Positions 16,993 through 25,481 of a DNA stretch of 64,000 nucleotides are shown here, piece by piece. Origin of the DNA: Clostridium ljungdahlii (GTDB lineage: Bacteria > Bacillota > Clostridia > Clostridiales > Clostridiaceae); contig NZ_LITT01000007.1 in NCBI RefSeq assembly GCF_001636845.1, forward strand, positions 35,461-99,460, read 5' to 3'. Under the pieces are notes generated by a model. That model was given only the letters and a program-made list of their open reading frames with translations. It had not been told where the DNA came from and ran no database searches. Position numbers and translations under genes: made by a program. Positions within the stretch are counted from its first letter, which is position 1; every line of letters begins with the position of its first letter.

Positions 16993-17409
16993 ATGAAAAG
17001 TAAATATAATGCCAGAAAAATAACTGTAGATGGGATAAGGTTTGATTCAAAAGATGAAGCCAGATATTACGAGTATTTGAAAAAACTTAAGGCGAAAGGG
17101 GCAATAGAGAATTTTGAGTTGCAGCCTAAGTTTACTCTGATACCAGCTTTTGTATACAAGGGTGAAAAAGAAAGACCGGCAACATATACGTTAGATTTTT
17201 TAATATATAACATAGATGGTACGGAGATATATGTTGATGTTAAAGGAGACAGTACACCACAGGGGGAGCTTAAATTCAAGATGCTTAAACATCTTCATCC
17301 TGATATGGATTTTAGGTGGATTTCAAGAAGTTTGAAATATAGTGAAAGTGGATGGATTGATTTTAAAGAACTCAAGAAAAAGAGAAGGGGGAGTAAGAAA
17401 AATGCCTAG
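16993..17409 (+). CDS. DUF1064 nuclease, putative Holliday junction resolvase
   Basis: 138 residues. KYNARKITVDGIRFDSKDEARYYEYL opens the protein; TLDFLIY and EIYVDVKG follow, giving the E...D...D-x-K arrangement of the PD-(D/E)xK/VRR-NUC-like fold. DUF1064 proteins occur in phage replication modules and are proposed to resolve recombination intermediates. The end overlaps the following gene by 8 bp. Confidence 0.8.
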   Translation: MKSKYNARKITVDGIRFDSKDEARYYEYLKKLKAKGAIENFELQPKFTLIPAFVYKGEKERPATYTLDFLIYNIDGTEIYVDVKGDSTPQGELKFKMLKHLHPDMDFRWISRSLKYSESGWIDFKELKKKRRGSKKNA

Positions 17410-18043
17410 AATAAAAATTATTGATGATAAGACCAATGCAACAGTAAAAGAAATAGATTGTATCGGATATAATCTGCAGTATGTTCAAGCCACTGGAAAC
17501 GGCCAGATACAAAAGATAAGAAAATTGAATAATGGCAAGTATGATCTTAAGTGTTGGATAAAGAATGAATTTTATACTCCTTTAGCTCAGAAGATAAAAG
17601 ACAAGTTTAAAGAGAAGGTTCCTGAGTTTACAAATGTTAATGTGAATAAAATCTTATTTGTTGAGGATACGGACTATATTGGAGATGAAGTAAAACGAAG
17701 TGATGAAGTAATGTGGATCCGGAAAGCGCCAAAACAATTAACCCTGATTACAGGCTATGAATTTATAATCGAGAGCAGAGAGTTTTGGATGGAAAGAATT
17801 TCTCAAGAGCAGGTAATTGCTTTGATTTACAGTTGCTTAAGACAGATAGACGGAAATAAGCTTAATACTCCGGATGTAGTAGGGTGGAAAGAAATAATCG
17901 GAACATTAGGATATGGATGGGAGACCACAATGAGTCCAATACCTAATATACTTGATGGGTTTAACGAGGATGATTTTAAGATGCTTAAAAAAGCAGATAA
18001 GCAGATTAGTATGTTTGACCATAGAAGGGCAGAAGGAGAATAA
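17402..18043 (+). CDS. Putative phage metallopeptidase with degenerate active site
   Basis: 213 residues. The middle and C-terminal parts (ITGYEFIIESREFW, then SQEQVIALIYSCLRQIDGNKL, then DVVGWKEIIGTLGYGWE) align by eye with the putative phage metallopeptidase family, where the same place reads ALLYHELRHI. Here HExxH is replaced by SCLRQ, so zinc protease activity is not expected. The ATG at 17402 follows AAGGGGGAG. The remaining protein may be structural or regulatory. Confidence 0.6.
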   Translation: MPRIKIIDDKTNATVKEIDCIGYNLQYVQATGNGQIQKIRKLNNGKYDLKCWIKNEFYTPLAQKIKDKFKEKVPEFTNVNVNKILFVEDTDYIGDEVKRSDEVMWIRKAPKQLTLITGYEFIIESREFWMERISQEQVIALIYSCLRQIDGNKLNTPDVVGWKEIIGTLGYGWETTMSPIPNILDGFNEDDFKMLKKADKQISMFDHRRAEGE

Positions 18044-18093
18044 ATTAAGAAAGTCAATGATAGAAAGTGAGATTTTGCTAAGTAGGTGAAAAT

Positions 18094-18237
18094 ATGATAA
18101 TGACTGAGTTTTACAAGCAAAAATTAGCACAACTAAATAGAGATATTCAGGATGCTGAATTAGAAAGAGATTTTAAGAAAGTAGCCAAGCTGCAGACCGA
18201 AAAAGTTGATATTGAAAAAAGAATTAAAGAAGAATAA
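18094..18237 (+). CDS. Small coiled-coil protein, 47 aa
   Basis: Encodes MIMTEFYKQKLAQLNRD then a charged helix ending RIKEE. A heptad pattern of leucine and isoleucine suggests a coiled coil. TAGGTGA precedes the ATG at a fitting distance. It lies between the degenerate peptidase gene and a perfect hairpin. Function unknown. Confidence 0.5.
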   Translation: MIMTEFYKQKLAQLNRDIQDAELERDFKKVAKLQTEKVDIEKRIKEE

Positions 18238-18239
18238 AA

Positions 18240-18261
18240 GCCAGGGAGATAATTCCCTGGC
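18240..18261. terminator. Perfect hairpin, possible terminator
   Basis: GCCAGGGA / TCCCTGGC, 8 perfect pairs with a 6-base loop. On the plus strand it is followed by seven A, not T; on the minus strand it is followed by TTTTATTC. It may therefore act on leftward transcripts, or as an RNA-stability element after the small gene just upstream. Confidence 0.45.
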
Positions 18262-18351
18262 AAAAAAATAATTAGAGAGGAACTAATATTGAAGTATCTA
18301 ATATTATAGACATAAATGGGTTATTTATACATTATGTTAAGGAGTGATGCT

Positions 18352-18456
18352 GTGAAAATATTAATGGAATTTGCAGGTTTATACATTGCATCCATGGCGG
18401 CATTTGTAGGAATAATAGCTGTGGGTGTACGTGTATTTAAAACTAAATGTAAGTAA
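18352..18456 (+). CDS. Small single-span membrane protein, 34 aa
   Basis: Starts with GTG 6 bases after AAGGAGTG. Residues 6-27 (EFAGLYIASMAAFVGIIAV) form one membrane helix and the end is basic (VRVFKTKCK). Such peptides are frequent before the late activator in clostridial phages. Function unknown. Confidence 0.5.
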   Translation: MKILMEFAGLYIASMAAFVGIIAVGVRVFKTKCK

Positions 18457-18480
18457 TAAATGTTTTGAGGAGGGAACGCA

Positions 18481-19017
18481 GTGTTGGACAAAGAAACATT
18501 TAAAAATGCAGAAGGAAAGTTGTATGGATATTTTAGAGATTTGAATGAAATAGGTATTCTTGAAATCGAGTGTAAAGATCTTGAGGATCAAGAGGAAAGT
18601 ATTAAATTGGATATAAAACACTGTAATGTAAGTGTTGTTCCGGATATGCATATGAGCCCTAGTTTTGATGAAAGAGTTCAGACAAGTCCTACAGGAGAAA
18701 GTGTAGCAGAGAAAGGAATAATAAGAGAAATTGAAAAGCTTGAGGATGAACTTGAATATGTTGAAAGAAAGATCCGCGGGAACAGGAAAAGAATAAGGCA
18801 ATTAAAAAGAAATACAGCTCGACTCAAAAAAGTGCTGACAATCCCTCCAATGTCAAAAGAAATGATGAACTTTATTACTTATAAGTACAAGTTAGATAAA
18901 AGTGTTGATTGGATAGCCAATGAAATGTATGGAGGGGTTAGAAGTACTGCTTATAGGAGGCGTGGAGAGATACTTGAGGATATAGTGAAGTGGGAAAGAT
19001 TGCATGATATTGATTGA
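18481..19017 (+). CDS. RinA/ArpU-like late transcription activator
   Basis: 178 residues: an acidic N-terminal part, a coiled coil (REIEKLEDELEYVERKIRGN) and a C-terminal HTH-like part (SKEMMNFITYKYKLDKSVDWIANEMYGGVRSTAYRRRGEI), the pattern of the RinA/ArpU family that turns on phage late genes. Its position just before the packaging genes agrees. TTG at 18481 follows GGAGGGAACGC. Confidence 0.75.
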   Translation: MLDKETFKNAEGKLYGYFRDLNEIGILEIECKDLEDQEESIKLDIKHCNVSVVPDMHMSPSFDERVQTSPTGESVAEKGIIREIEKLEDELEYVERKIRGNRKRIRQLKRNTARLKKVLTIPPMSKEMMNFITYKYKLDKSVDWIANEMYGGVRSTAYRRRGEILEDIVKWERLHDID

Positions 19018-19140
19018 GAAAGAGTTCATAATATGAGAATCCTTTTATTTTTTTGTAAATTCAGGTAGGAATTTTAAAGTTTATGGAGAAATAATAATTA
19101 TATTTTAAATATAAAAAAGTAAAAGGAGAGAAATGGAAAA

Positions 19141-20772
19141 ATGGAAATAAAAATACCGTTATTAAATGGAGAAAATCAATGCATTAAAGATAAACAATCT
19201 GTGGTTCTTATTGGGGCTAACGGTTCAGGTAAAACCAGAATGAGTGTATGGATAGAAAAAAATAATAAACAAAATTTTGTACATCGTATTTCAGCACAAA
19301 AATCATTAAATATGCCTGAAAAAATTCAACCAAGCGATTTGGATATTTCGCAAGAAAAACTATTATATGGTGTTAGTAATAAAGATAAGAACTGGTTAGA
19401 ACAATATGCAAAATATGGCAATAGATGGAATAATCATCCAGAAACAAATCTTTTAAATGATTATTCAAATTTAATGGAATATCTGATGACAGAGGAATAT
19501 CAAAAAAGTATAGAGTATAGAGATAAACACAAAAAAGGGGAAACTAGTTTTAATAATGAAACTAAACTTGAAATGATAAAACGATTATGGGAAGAAATAC
19601 TCCCACATAGAAAGTTAATTATTGATGCAGGAAAGATTGAAGTAACTAAAAATAATGATGATAAAGATGTTTATAACGGCAGTGAAATGAGCGATGGAGA
19701 AAGGGCTATTTTTTATTTTATCGGAGAGGTGCTTTCTATTCCAGATAATAGCATAATTATTATTGATGAACCGGAAAACCATTTACATAAATCTATTTTA
19801 GTTAAGTTGTGGAATAGTATTGAAAACTATAGAACAGACTGTGCATTTGTCTATATAACTCATAGCTTAGAATTTGCTACATCGAGGATTAATTCACAGG
19901 TATTATGGATAAAGGAATATAACGGTAATGATAGCTGGAATTATGAATTACTTTCAGATGAAGAAATGCCAGAGAGTTTAATGTTAGAAATAATGGGAAA
20001 TAGACAAAATATATTATTTGTTGAAGGAACTAAAGATAAAAGTATAGATATTAAATTATATTCTTCATTATTTAAAGAATATAATGTTATTCCTTTGCAA
20101 GGTGGATGCCAAAGCGTTATACAATACACAAGGGCATATAATAGTTTAGATAAGATGCATTATTTAACGGTTAAAGGCATAATTGATAAGGATAGAAGAA
20201 ATCAGGAGGAAATTGATAAATACAAAAAAGAAAATATATTTGTATTGCAAGTAGCAGAAATTGAAAATCTATTTTTGTTACCGGAAATTGTCACATATGT
20301 CTTAAATAAATTAGCGATAGATAATTGCGATAATATAATTTCGACTATGAAGTCAAATGTAATTAAATATCTTGAAAATCATAAAGAAGAGCAAGCATTA
20401 CTATTCACTGAAGAACATGTAAAAAATAAAATTAATAATGTTATAAATAATAAGGCACTAACTATTGAAGAATACGAAAAAAATATAACAAGCATTGAAA
20501 GTACTCTAAAGGTTAAAGATACTTATGATTTGTGGATTAATAAAATTGAAGAGATTATTAGAAAAAATGATTTTTATGGAGCATTGAGAATAACTAATAA
20601 TAAGGGATTATTGCCTTCTTCTGGAATATTAAGTGTATTAGGATGGAAAAAAAATTATTATATAGATTATGTTTTGAGGCTGGTTGATTTAAATAAACAG
20701 GAAAATGATGTTATTAGAAATGAGTTTTTAAAATATATTAACTGTGAACAAAAAATCGTGAGACAAAAATAA
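19141..20772 (+). CDS. ABC-type ATPase fused to DUF4435/TOPRIM-like domain (PARIS-like)
   Basis: 543 residues. ATPase part: Walker A GANGSGKT (25-32), signature-like NGSEMSDGE (179-187), Walker B IIIIDEPENHLH (205-216), switch THS (240-242). C-terminal part: FVEGTKDK with E295, GIIDKDRR with D349 and D351, and EIENLFLLPE (373-382), the acidic set of DUF4435 TOPRIM-like domains. PARIS anti-phage systems consist of an AAA ATPase (AriA) and a DUF4435 effector (AriB), sometimes in one polypeptide. OLD-type nucleases are the alternative. It lies between the late activator and terminase with its own AAAGGAGAG site, a typical cargo slot. Confidence 0.75.
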   Translation: MEIKIPLLNGENQCIKDKQSVVLIGANGSGKTRMSVWIEKNNKQNFVHRISAQKSLNMPEKIQPSDLDISQEKLLYGVSNKDKNWLEQYAKYGNRWNNHPETNLLNDYSNLMEYLMTEEYQKSIEYRDKHKKGETSFNNETKLEMIKRLWEEILPHRKLIIDAGKIEVTKNNDDKDVYNGSEMSDGERAIFYFIGEVLSIPDNSIIIIDEPENHLHKSILVKLWNSIENYRTDCAFVYITHSLEFATSRINSQVLWIKEYNGNDSWNYELLSDEEMPESLMLEIMGNRQNILFVEGTKDKSIDIKLYSSLFKEYNVIPLQGGCQSVIQYTRAYNSLDKMHYLTVKGIIDKDRRNQEEIDKYKKENIFVLQVAEIENLFLLPEIVTYVLNKLAIDNCDNIISTMKSNVIKYLENHKEEQALLFTEEHVKNKINNVINNKALTIEEYEKNITSIESTLKVKDTYDLWINKIEEIIRKNDFYGALRITNNKGLLPSSGILSVLGWKKNYYIDYVLRLVDLNKQENDVIRNEFLKYINCEQKIVRQK

Positions 20773-20825
20773 GACAAATTTGAAACAAAAATGGGACAAA
20801 ATTCATGTAAAAGTGTTATATACTA

Positions 20826-20960
20826 TATATAGTCGATAAATAAAGAATTAATTAAATATAATAATAGGCACTGGCTTTAACCCATGTTTATTATTATATT
20901 GTTTACAGGTTATTAAAAAAGTAAATAAGTATTTTACTTATATGACATTAAATTGTAACA
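20826..20960 (+). ncRNA. Candidate structured RNA element 1
   Basis: Noncoding. A diverged copy lies at 57460-57600. Both start ATATAGTCGATAAATAAA and share CACTGG, TTTACAGG and CATTAAAT.GTAACAAAT. A hairpin AATAATA (20860-20866) / TATTATT (20889-20895) is present here; the copy keeps a stem at the same place with different bases (GATAA / TTATC), which hints at selection for structure. Confidence 0.45.
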
Positions 20961-21002
20961 AATATTTTGTATAATTATAATATCATAAAAAAAGTAAAAA
21001 GC

Positions 21003-21140
21003 TATCTGTGTCTGCGGTTGCAAGGCACATTAAACTTAAATGCAACCATTTTAAGTTTAAGACAGTATATCAAATTTAGATCCCAAATATAAATTACTAT
21101 ACTGCGAGATAAGCATCCGTTATTTAGGGTGCTTATTTTG
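21003..21140 (+). ncRNA. Candidate structured RNA element 2 with 3' hairpin
   Basis: Noncoding. A copy lies at 58195-58335. Stem GGTTGCA (21016-21022) / TGCAACC (21041-21047) is AGTTGCA / TGCAACT in the copy, a compensating change of the outer pair. CTGT and ACAG frame it in both. The 3' end AAGCATCC...GGGTGCTTATTTT looks like a terminator and recurs a third time near 59117-59160. The region of 479 bp from 20773 to 21251 has no gene. Confidence 0.5.
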
Positions 21141-21182
21141 TGTTGTAAAAAATATTAGGTAATTATAATGATTGAGCCCCCA

Positions 21183-21230
21183 GAGAGCCGTATGTAGGAA
21201 TAGAGATCCTATATGCGGCTCTCTTTTTTT
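21183..21230 (+). terminator. Strong Rho-independent terminator
   Basis: Stem GAGAGCCGTATGTAGGA / TCCTATATGCGGCTCTC (one mismatch, one wobble) with a short loop, followed by seven T. It insulates the packaging operon from the cargo gene and RNA elements upstream. The next gene starts 22 bp later. Confidence 0.9.
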
Positions 21231-21251
21231 ATTTATAAGGAGTTGAGTTGA

Positions 21252-21455
21252 ATGAGTAAAATAAGATGTAAAAGTTGTGGTAAGTTACTTATGGAAGCAG
21301 AAGGTAATGCAAGCATAGAAATAAAATGCCCTAGATGTAAGAACATAAATAAATATTCCATAAAAGAAAGAGATATAAGCCATAATGAGTTTGAAAGAAT
21401 GATGGGACATAGGAGTTACAAGAGGGTTAGAGGTGCTTTAAGGGAAACGAGGTGA
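21252..21455 (+). CDS. Com-like zinc-finger protein
   Basis: 67 residues. IRCKSCGKLLMEAEGNASIEIKCPRCK has two CxxC pairs spaced as in the Mu Com family, whose founding member activates translation of the phage methyltransferase mRNA. GGAGTTGAG precedes the ATG. First gene after the terminator at 21183. Confidence 0.75.
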   Translation: MSKIRCKSCGKLLMEAEGNASIEIKCPRCKNINKYSIKERDISHNEFERMMGHRSYKRVRGALRETR

Positions 21456-21462
21456 ATTTATA

Positions 21463-21750
21463 ATGTTACCTGAAGTTATAAAAATAGGTGGAATAGAATA
21501 TAGGGTTAAGTTAGTTGATGCATGTGATGAAGATAATTTAAATATTGATGGCAAGATACTATTTCCTAATCAAGAAATAAGAGTTAAGAAAGGACTAGAA
21601 AAGCAATATGGAGAAAATATTTTATTACATGAAATAATACATGGCATATTTGAATTCTGTGGATGGGATCAGGATGAAGAGAATGTAACAAGGTTATCAA
21701 ATGCATTATATCAAGTATTAAAAGATAATAATGTATTCAAAGAAAGGTAG
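21463..21750 (+). CDS. Small HExxH zinc metallopeptidase-like protein
   Basis: 95 residues with ENILLHEIIHGIFEFCGWDQDEENVTRL near residue 50: HEIIH is the zinc motif and the downstream glutamates could supply the third ligand. The family is widespread in firmicute phages upstream of terminase genes; its substrate is not known. The stop codon lies within the left arm of a 13-bp inverted repeat (21743-21755). Confidence 0.7.
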   Translation: MLPEVIKIGGIEYRVKLVDACDEDNLNIDGKILFPNQEIRVKKGLEKQYGENILLHEIIHGIFEFCGWDQDEENVTRLSNALYQVLKDNNVFKER

Positions 21751-21976
21751 TTGGCGATTTGCTTAGATTATGTTAGTCTTCTTTTGTTACTCCTTTAAAT
21801 GGTTTATTGCTTGAAGTTTTACCATTTATAAATTTACCAGTACTTGTATCTCTTTCAACCCAAGAATTTGTTTTAGGATTGTGAGTTTGAGAACGTCCTT
21901 TAACAGCACCTTTACGTGAACCATTACCTGTATTTTTAGCCATAGCGCTCATCTCCTATAGTGGCCAACTACCTTT
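21743..21976. repeat. 234-bp cassette bounded by 13-bp perfect inverted repeats
   Basis: AAAGGTAGTTGGC at 21743-21755 and its exact reverse complement at 21964-21976. Between them lies only the minus-strand gene at 21773-21943. The arrangement suggests a small mobile cassette or a very long-range RNA hairpin. No target-site duplication could be found by eye. Confidence 0.65.
21773..21943 (-). CDS. Small basic protein, 56 aa, antisense to the operon
   Basis: Encodes MAKNTGNGSRKGAVKGRSQT...NSWVERDTSTGKFI, ending GVTKED. A GGAGATGAG lies 5-10 bases before the ATG on the minus strand. The composition (Gly, Lys, Thr, Asn; few hydrophobics) resembles small firmicute proteins that start MAKNTGxG and end with phosphorylation-like S/T-rich segments. 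Function unknown. It is the only gene pointing left between 9336 and the right arm. Confidence 0.6.
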   Translation of the reverse strand: MAKNTGNGSRKGAVKGRSQTHNPKTNSWVERDTSTGKFINGKTSSNKPFKGVTKED

Positions 21977-22073
21977 AATCCAATATTCAACATAAAATGT
22001 TAAATTCCTCTAAAAATTAGGAGGAATTTTGAAAATCATGGAGAATATATTAATGTTATAGGAGAGTGATGTT

Positions 22074-22826
22074 ATGCATGAAATGATATGCATTGGTATA
22101 ATTGTGGCTGTTAGTTTAGTTGGAATTATTAGTTTTAAAAAGTTTAAGAATAATAAAATTTTGTTAATAGTTTTATTTTATGGATTAGGTACTATTTTAT
22201 TTGCTGATATATTAAAATTCGTATATAATGGGCAGTCATATTCTGATTGGTATAATTTCCTAGGAGGATTTGTTGGAGGCGCTATAGGTGGTATAGCTAC
22301 TCTTATTGCAATAGTAATTTCAACTAGTGAAACTAGAAAAATTCAAAAACAAAATGAAAGTAATATGCAAAACAGGTATAAAATGGATAACATTAAAGCA
22401 AATAAACCATTGTTAATGTTAAAAGAAATGGATAATGGAACAGGATATGCACCAGGGTGTAGGTTATATATTGCCCAATTTTATGTTAATGATCCTAATA
22501 TAATAATATGTGAAATGGTAAATGTAGGAGTAGGAGTTGCAAAAAATATAGATATAAGTATCTCGTTGTTAGATAGGAACCAAGCTTTTGTACATTGTAC
22601 AAATTTATTAATTAAAGGAAAGTCTATTACTAATATACGTCTGGAATGTGAGAGAAATAAACAAATAGATTATTCAAAGCCGTTAGAAATAAAATATGAA
22701 GATATTTTTGGTAATTTATATAGTACACTTTATGAAATAGAATCTTTTGATTTGGAAAATAAATCACTAAAGTATATAAGAAATAAAAATATAACATTAA
22801 TTGAACCGACGAAAACAATACAATGA
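22074..22826 (+). CDS. Membrane-anchored protein of unknown function, 250 aa
   Basis: Three hydrophobic segments in the first 90 residues (about 5-21, 28-48, 62-82 with GGFVGGAIGGIATLIAIVIS), a short coiled coil (ETRKIQKQNE) and then a strand-rich cytoplasmic or external domain. AGGAGAGTG precedes the ATG. It resembles in layout the protein at 52700. Cargo location and membrane anchoring fit superinfection exclusion, but no such function can be read from the sequence. Confidence 0.6.
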   Translation: MHEMICIGIIVAVSLVGIISFKKFKNNKILLIVLFYGLGTILFADILKFVYNGQSYSDWYNFLGGFVGGAIGGIATLIAIVISTSETRKIQKQNESNMQNRYKMDNIKANKPLLMLKEMDNGTGYAPGCRLYIAQFYVNDPNIIICEMVNVGVGVAKNIDISISLLDRNQAFVHCTNLLIKGKSITNIRLECERNKQIDYSKPLEIKYEDIFGNLYSTLYEIESFDLENKSLKYIRNKNITLIEPTKTIQ

Positions 22827-22944
22827 AGCAGTGATAAAAAGTATTTATAGTTTTATTTAAAACCAAAAGTCAAATTATAGTAAATGAAAACTAAAGTTAT
22901 TAATTTTATTTATATAAATAAAATGCAAAAGGAGCATGATTAGC

Positions 22945-23256
22945 ATGACTAAAAGATTAACTGGTGGTGCAGGAACTGGCAAAAAGATAATAAAAAACTT
23001 AGATTTATTTAAGCATAGTTTTAATAAAGTAGATGAAGAAGGAAACTATATATTTAATGTTTCTTTTGGAAAACAGTCAGGTAACTTTGTAATAAGTTAT
23101 AATGAGGATGGTGTAATAGATGAAAGATCAACTTTAAATATGAAGGATTTAGATAAAAAAACACTTGAAATTTATAATGATCCTAGTTTACGAGAAGTTG
23201 CTGAAATGTTAATGAATGATTATGAAAGCAATAAGGATGAAAATGAGAACAACTAA
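22945..23256 (+). CDS. Hypothetical phage protein before terminase, 103 aa
   Basis: Starts MTKRLTGGAGTGKK and ends with an acidic tail (ESNKDENENN). The ATG at 22945 is 10 bases after AAAGGAG; an ATG at 22936 is too close to it. The GTGK is not a full P-loop. A hairpin-like AATGAGAACAACTAATTTTGTTCTCATTTTT at its end may be a terminator. Function unknown. Confidence 0.55.
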   Translation: MTKRLTGGAGTGKKIIKNLDLFKHSFNKVDEEGNYIFNVSFGKQSGNFVISYNEDGVIDERSTLNMKDLDKKTLEIYNDPSLREVAEMLMNDYESNKDENENN

Positions 23257-23316
23257 TTTTGTTCTCATTTTTTGGTGACAGAACAAAACGAATAGGCAGG
23301 TGGTGACAGTGTAGAA

Positions 23317-24141
23317 ATGCCGAGACAGAGAAGTCCAAACAGGGATAAAGCATTTGAGATATACAAAGAACATAATGATGATATTGATTTAGTGAAGATT
23401 GCAGAGTTTTTAAATCTTTCACCTGGAACTATAAGAGGATGGAAGAATAAAGATAAATGGGATGATAAATTGAATGGAACGTTCCAAAAGAATACGGAAC
23501 GTTCCAAACGTAAAAAGAATATCATAAATAAAGAGCCAGAGCTTGAAGAAGTTACTGAGGTATTAAACCCGGAACTTACCGATAAGCAAAGGCTCTTTTG
23601 TATTTATTATCCTAAATGTTTCAATGCAACTAAGGCTGCTATTAAGGCTGGATATAGTAAAGATACAGCTTATTCTATTGGCTTTAACTTATTGAAAAAA
23701 GTTGAAATTAAAAAAGAAATTCAACGGCTAAAACAAAATAGGTTAAATAGAGCAATGTTAAGTCCAGATGATATCTTTCAAAAGTATATGGACATAGCAT
23801 TTGCAGACATAACAGATTATATAAAATTTGGCCAAAGAGAATATAAAGTCAAAGATAAAAAGGGTAAGGAAAAGACAATTAAGTACAATTATACTGACTT
23901 TAATAATTCTGATGAAGTAGATGGTACTGTCATTTCAGAAGTATCACAGGGTAAGGATGGCATTAAAATTAAACTTCAGGATAAGATGAAGGCCCTTGAT
24001 TGGTTGTCTAAACATATGGATATGGCTACAGAGGAGCAAAAATTAAAGTGTGAAAAACTTAAGATTGAGGTTGATAAGGTTAAAAACCCTGACAAAGATA
24101 AACCAATAAAAATAATAATAAAACGAAAGGGTGAGGAATAA
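23317..24141 (+). CDS. terS: Terminase small subunit
   Basis: 274 residues. An N-terminal HTH ([26 protein letters not shown]) is followed by the Terminase_2 pattern [33 protein letters not shown]. The C-terminus is basic and charged. It recognises phage DNA ends and loads the large subunit. Stop and next start overlap by one base (TAATG). The leader with AGGCAGGTGGTGACA recurs in the remnant prophage at 59980. Confidence 0.9.
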   Translation: MPRQRSPNRDKAFEIYKEHNDDIDLVKIAEFLNLSPGTIRGWKNKDKWDDKLNGTFQKNTERSKRKKNIINKEPELEEVTEVLNPELTDKQRLFCIYYPKCFNATKAAIKAGYSKDTAYSIGFNLLKKVEIKKEIQRLKQNRLNRAMLSPDDIFQKYMDIAFADITDYIKFGQREYKVKDKKGKEKTIKYNYTDFNNSDEVDGTVISEVSQGKDGIKIKLQDKMKALDWLSKHMDMATEEQKLKCEKLKIEVDKVKNPDKDKPIKIIIKRKGEE

Positions 24142-25481
24142 TGGCTGTAGAAAAGGAAGTCAATCCTCACTTTGAAGATTTTATTTTTAACTGGGATTAT
24201 AAGTTTTATTTTTTAGTTGGCGGCTATGGATCATCAAAGAGTTACCATGTGGCATTAAAGCTAATACTTAAATTGCTGCAGGAGAAAAGAACTGCACTTG
24301 TGGTTAGAGAGGTATTTGATACTATAAGAGACAGCTGCTATTCACTTCTTGAAGAAATAATAGCTGATATGGGACTAGATGATAAAATAAAATGCGTAAC
24401 ATCACCAATGCAGGTTAAGTTTCCTAATGGCTCTAAGATAATATTCAAGGGCATGGATAAACCTTCAAAACTTAAATCTATAAATAATGTTTCTATAGTA
24501 TGGATAGAGGAATGTTCAGAGGTTAAATATGCAGGATTTAAGGAACTTTTAGGACGTTTAAGGCATCCAAGCCTATCATTGCATATGATACTTTCAACTA
24601 ACCCTGTAAGTAAGGATAATTGGACATATAAGCACTTTTTCAGAAATGACAAAAAGAAAATATTCATACTTGATGATGAAGAACTTTATAAAAAAGGAAT
24701 AGTCATAAGAAACAACACATATTATCATCACTCAACTGCAGATGATAATTTATTTTTGCCTAAAAGTTATACAGAGCAGCTTGATGAACTAAAAACTTAT
24801 GATCCTGATTTGTATAGGATAGCACGTAAAGGCAGATTTGGCATAAATGGAAGGAGAGTACTTCCACAGTTTGAAGTTGCTCCACATTATGAAGTACTTC
24901 AGGCTATAGATAATATAAAAAATCCAATTAAAAGGGTTGGTATGGATTTTGGCTTTGAAACTTCATATAACGCTATTGTAAGAATGTGCATTGATGATGA
25001 TAGTAAAATACTCTATATATACTGGGAATATTATAAGAACCATATGACAGATGATAGAACTGCTATAGAAATAGCTGAATTTAAGGAAACTCAAGAGCTT
25101 ATTTATTCTGATTGTGCAGAACCGAAGACTATAAAATATTATAACCAGCAGGGATTTAATATGAAAAAAGCAAAAAAGTTTCAAGGTTCAAGACTTCAAA
25201 ATACTAAGAAAGTAAAGAGATTCAAGAAAATAATATGTTCTGATAACTGTACTAACACCATAGAAGAATTGAAAGATCTTACTTATGCGTTAGATAAAAA
25301 TGGTGAAATTATAGAAGATGAGTTTAATATCGATAGTCATTCATTTTCGGCTATCTGGTATGGCTTAGATGGTTATGAAGTTGCTGATATTAAAGAACAA
25401 AAGTATGCAGATAGTGTGTATAACAAAGGTAATGGAACCATTAAACTTAACCAACAAAGGAAGGGAGGTGCTGTATTCTAG
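24141..25481 (+). CDS. terL: Terminase large subunit (PBSX/Terminase_3 family)
   Basis: 446 residues; ATPase and nuclease motor that fills the head. Walker A-like [14 protein letters not shown] near residue 29, Walker B-like [11 protein letters not shown] near residue 122, and nuclease acids in [16 protein letters not shown] and [13 protein letters not shown]. The family and gene order predict headful (pac-type) packaging. It overlaps the portal gene by one base. Confidence 0.92.
   Translation: MAVEKEVNPHFEDFIFNWDYKFYFLVGGYGSSKSYHVALKLILKLLQEKRTALVVREVFDTIRDSCYSLLEEIIADMGLDDKIKCVTSPMQVKFPNGSKIIFKGMDKPSKLKSINNVSIVWIEECSEVKYAGFKELLGRLRHPSLSLHMILSTNPVSKDNWTYKHFFRNDKKKIFILDDEELYKKGIVIRNNTYYHHSTADDNLFLPKSYTEQLDELKTYDPDLYRIARKGRFGINGRRVLPQFEVAPHYEVLQAIDNIKNPIKRVGMDFGFETSYNAIVRMCIDDDSKILYIYWEYYKNHMTDDRTAIEIAEFKETQELIYSDCAEPKTIKYYNQQGFNMKKAKKFQGSRLQNTKKVKRFKKIICSDNCTNTIEELKDLTYALDKNGEIIEDEFNIDSHSFSAIWYGLDGYEVADIKEQKYADSVYNKGNGTIKLNQQRKGGAVF

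Noticed and set aside
18379..18801. Minus-strand frame of 140 codons
   Set aside because: It overlaps the RinA-like gene and a small membrane gene, both with good ribosome sites; its composition is that of antisense.
23475..23510. GGAACGTTCC repeats resembling a LexA site
   Set aside because: They lie inside terS and encode [10 protein letters not shown]; spacing does not match GAAC-N4-GTTC.
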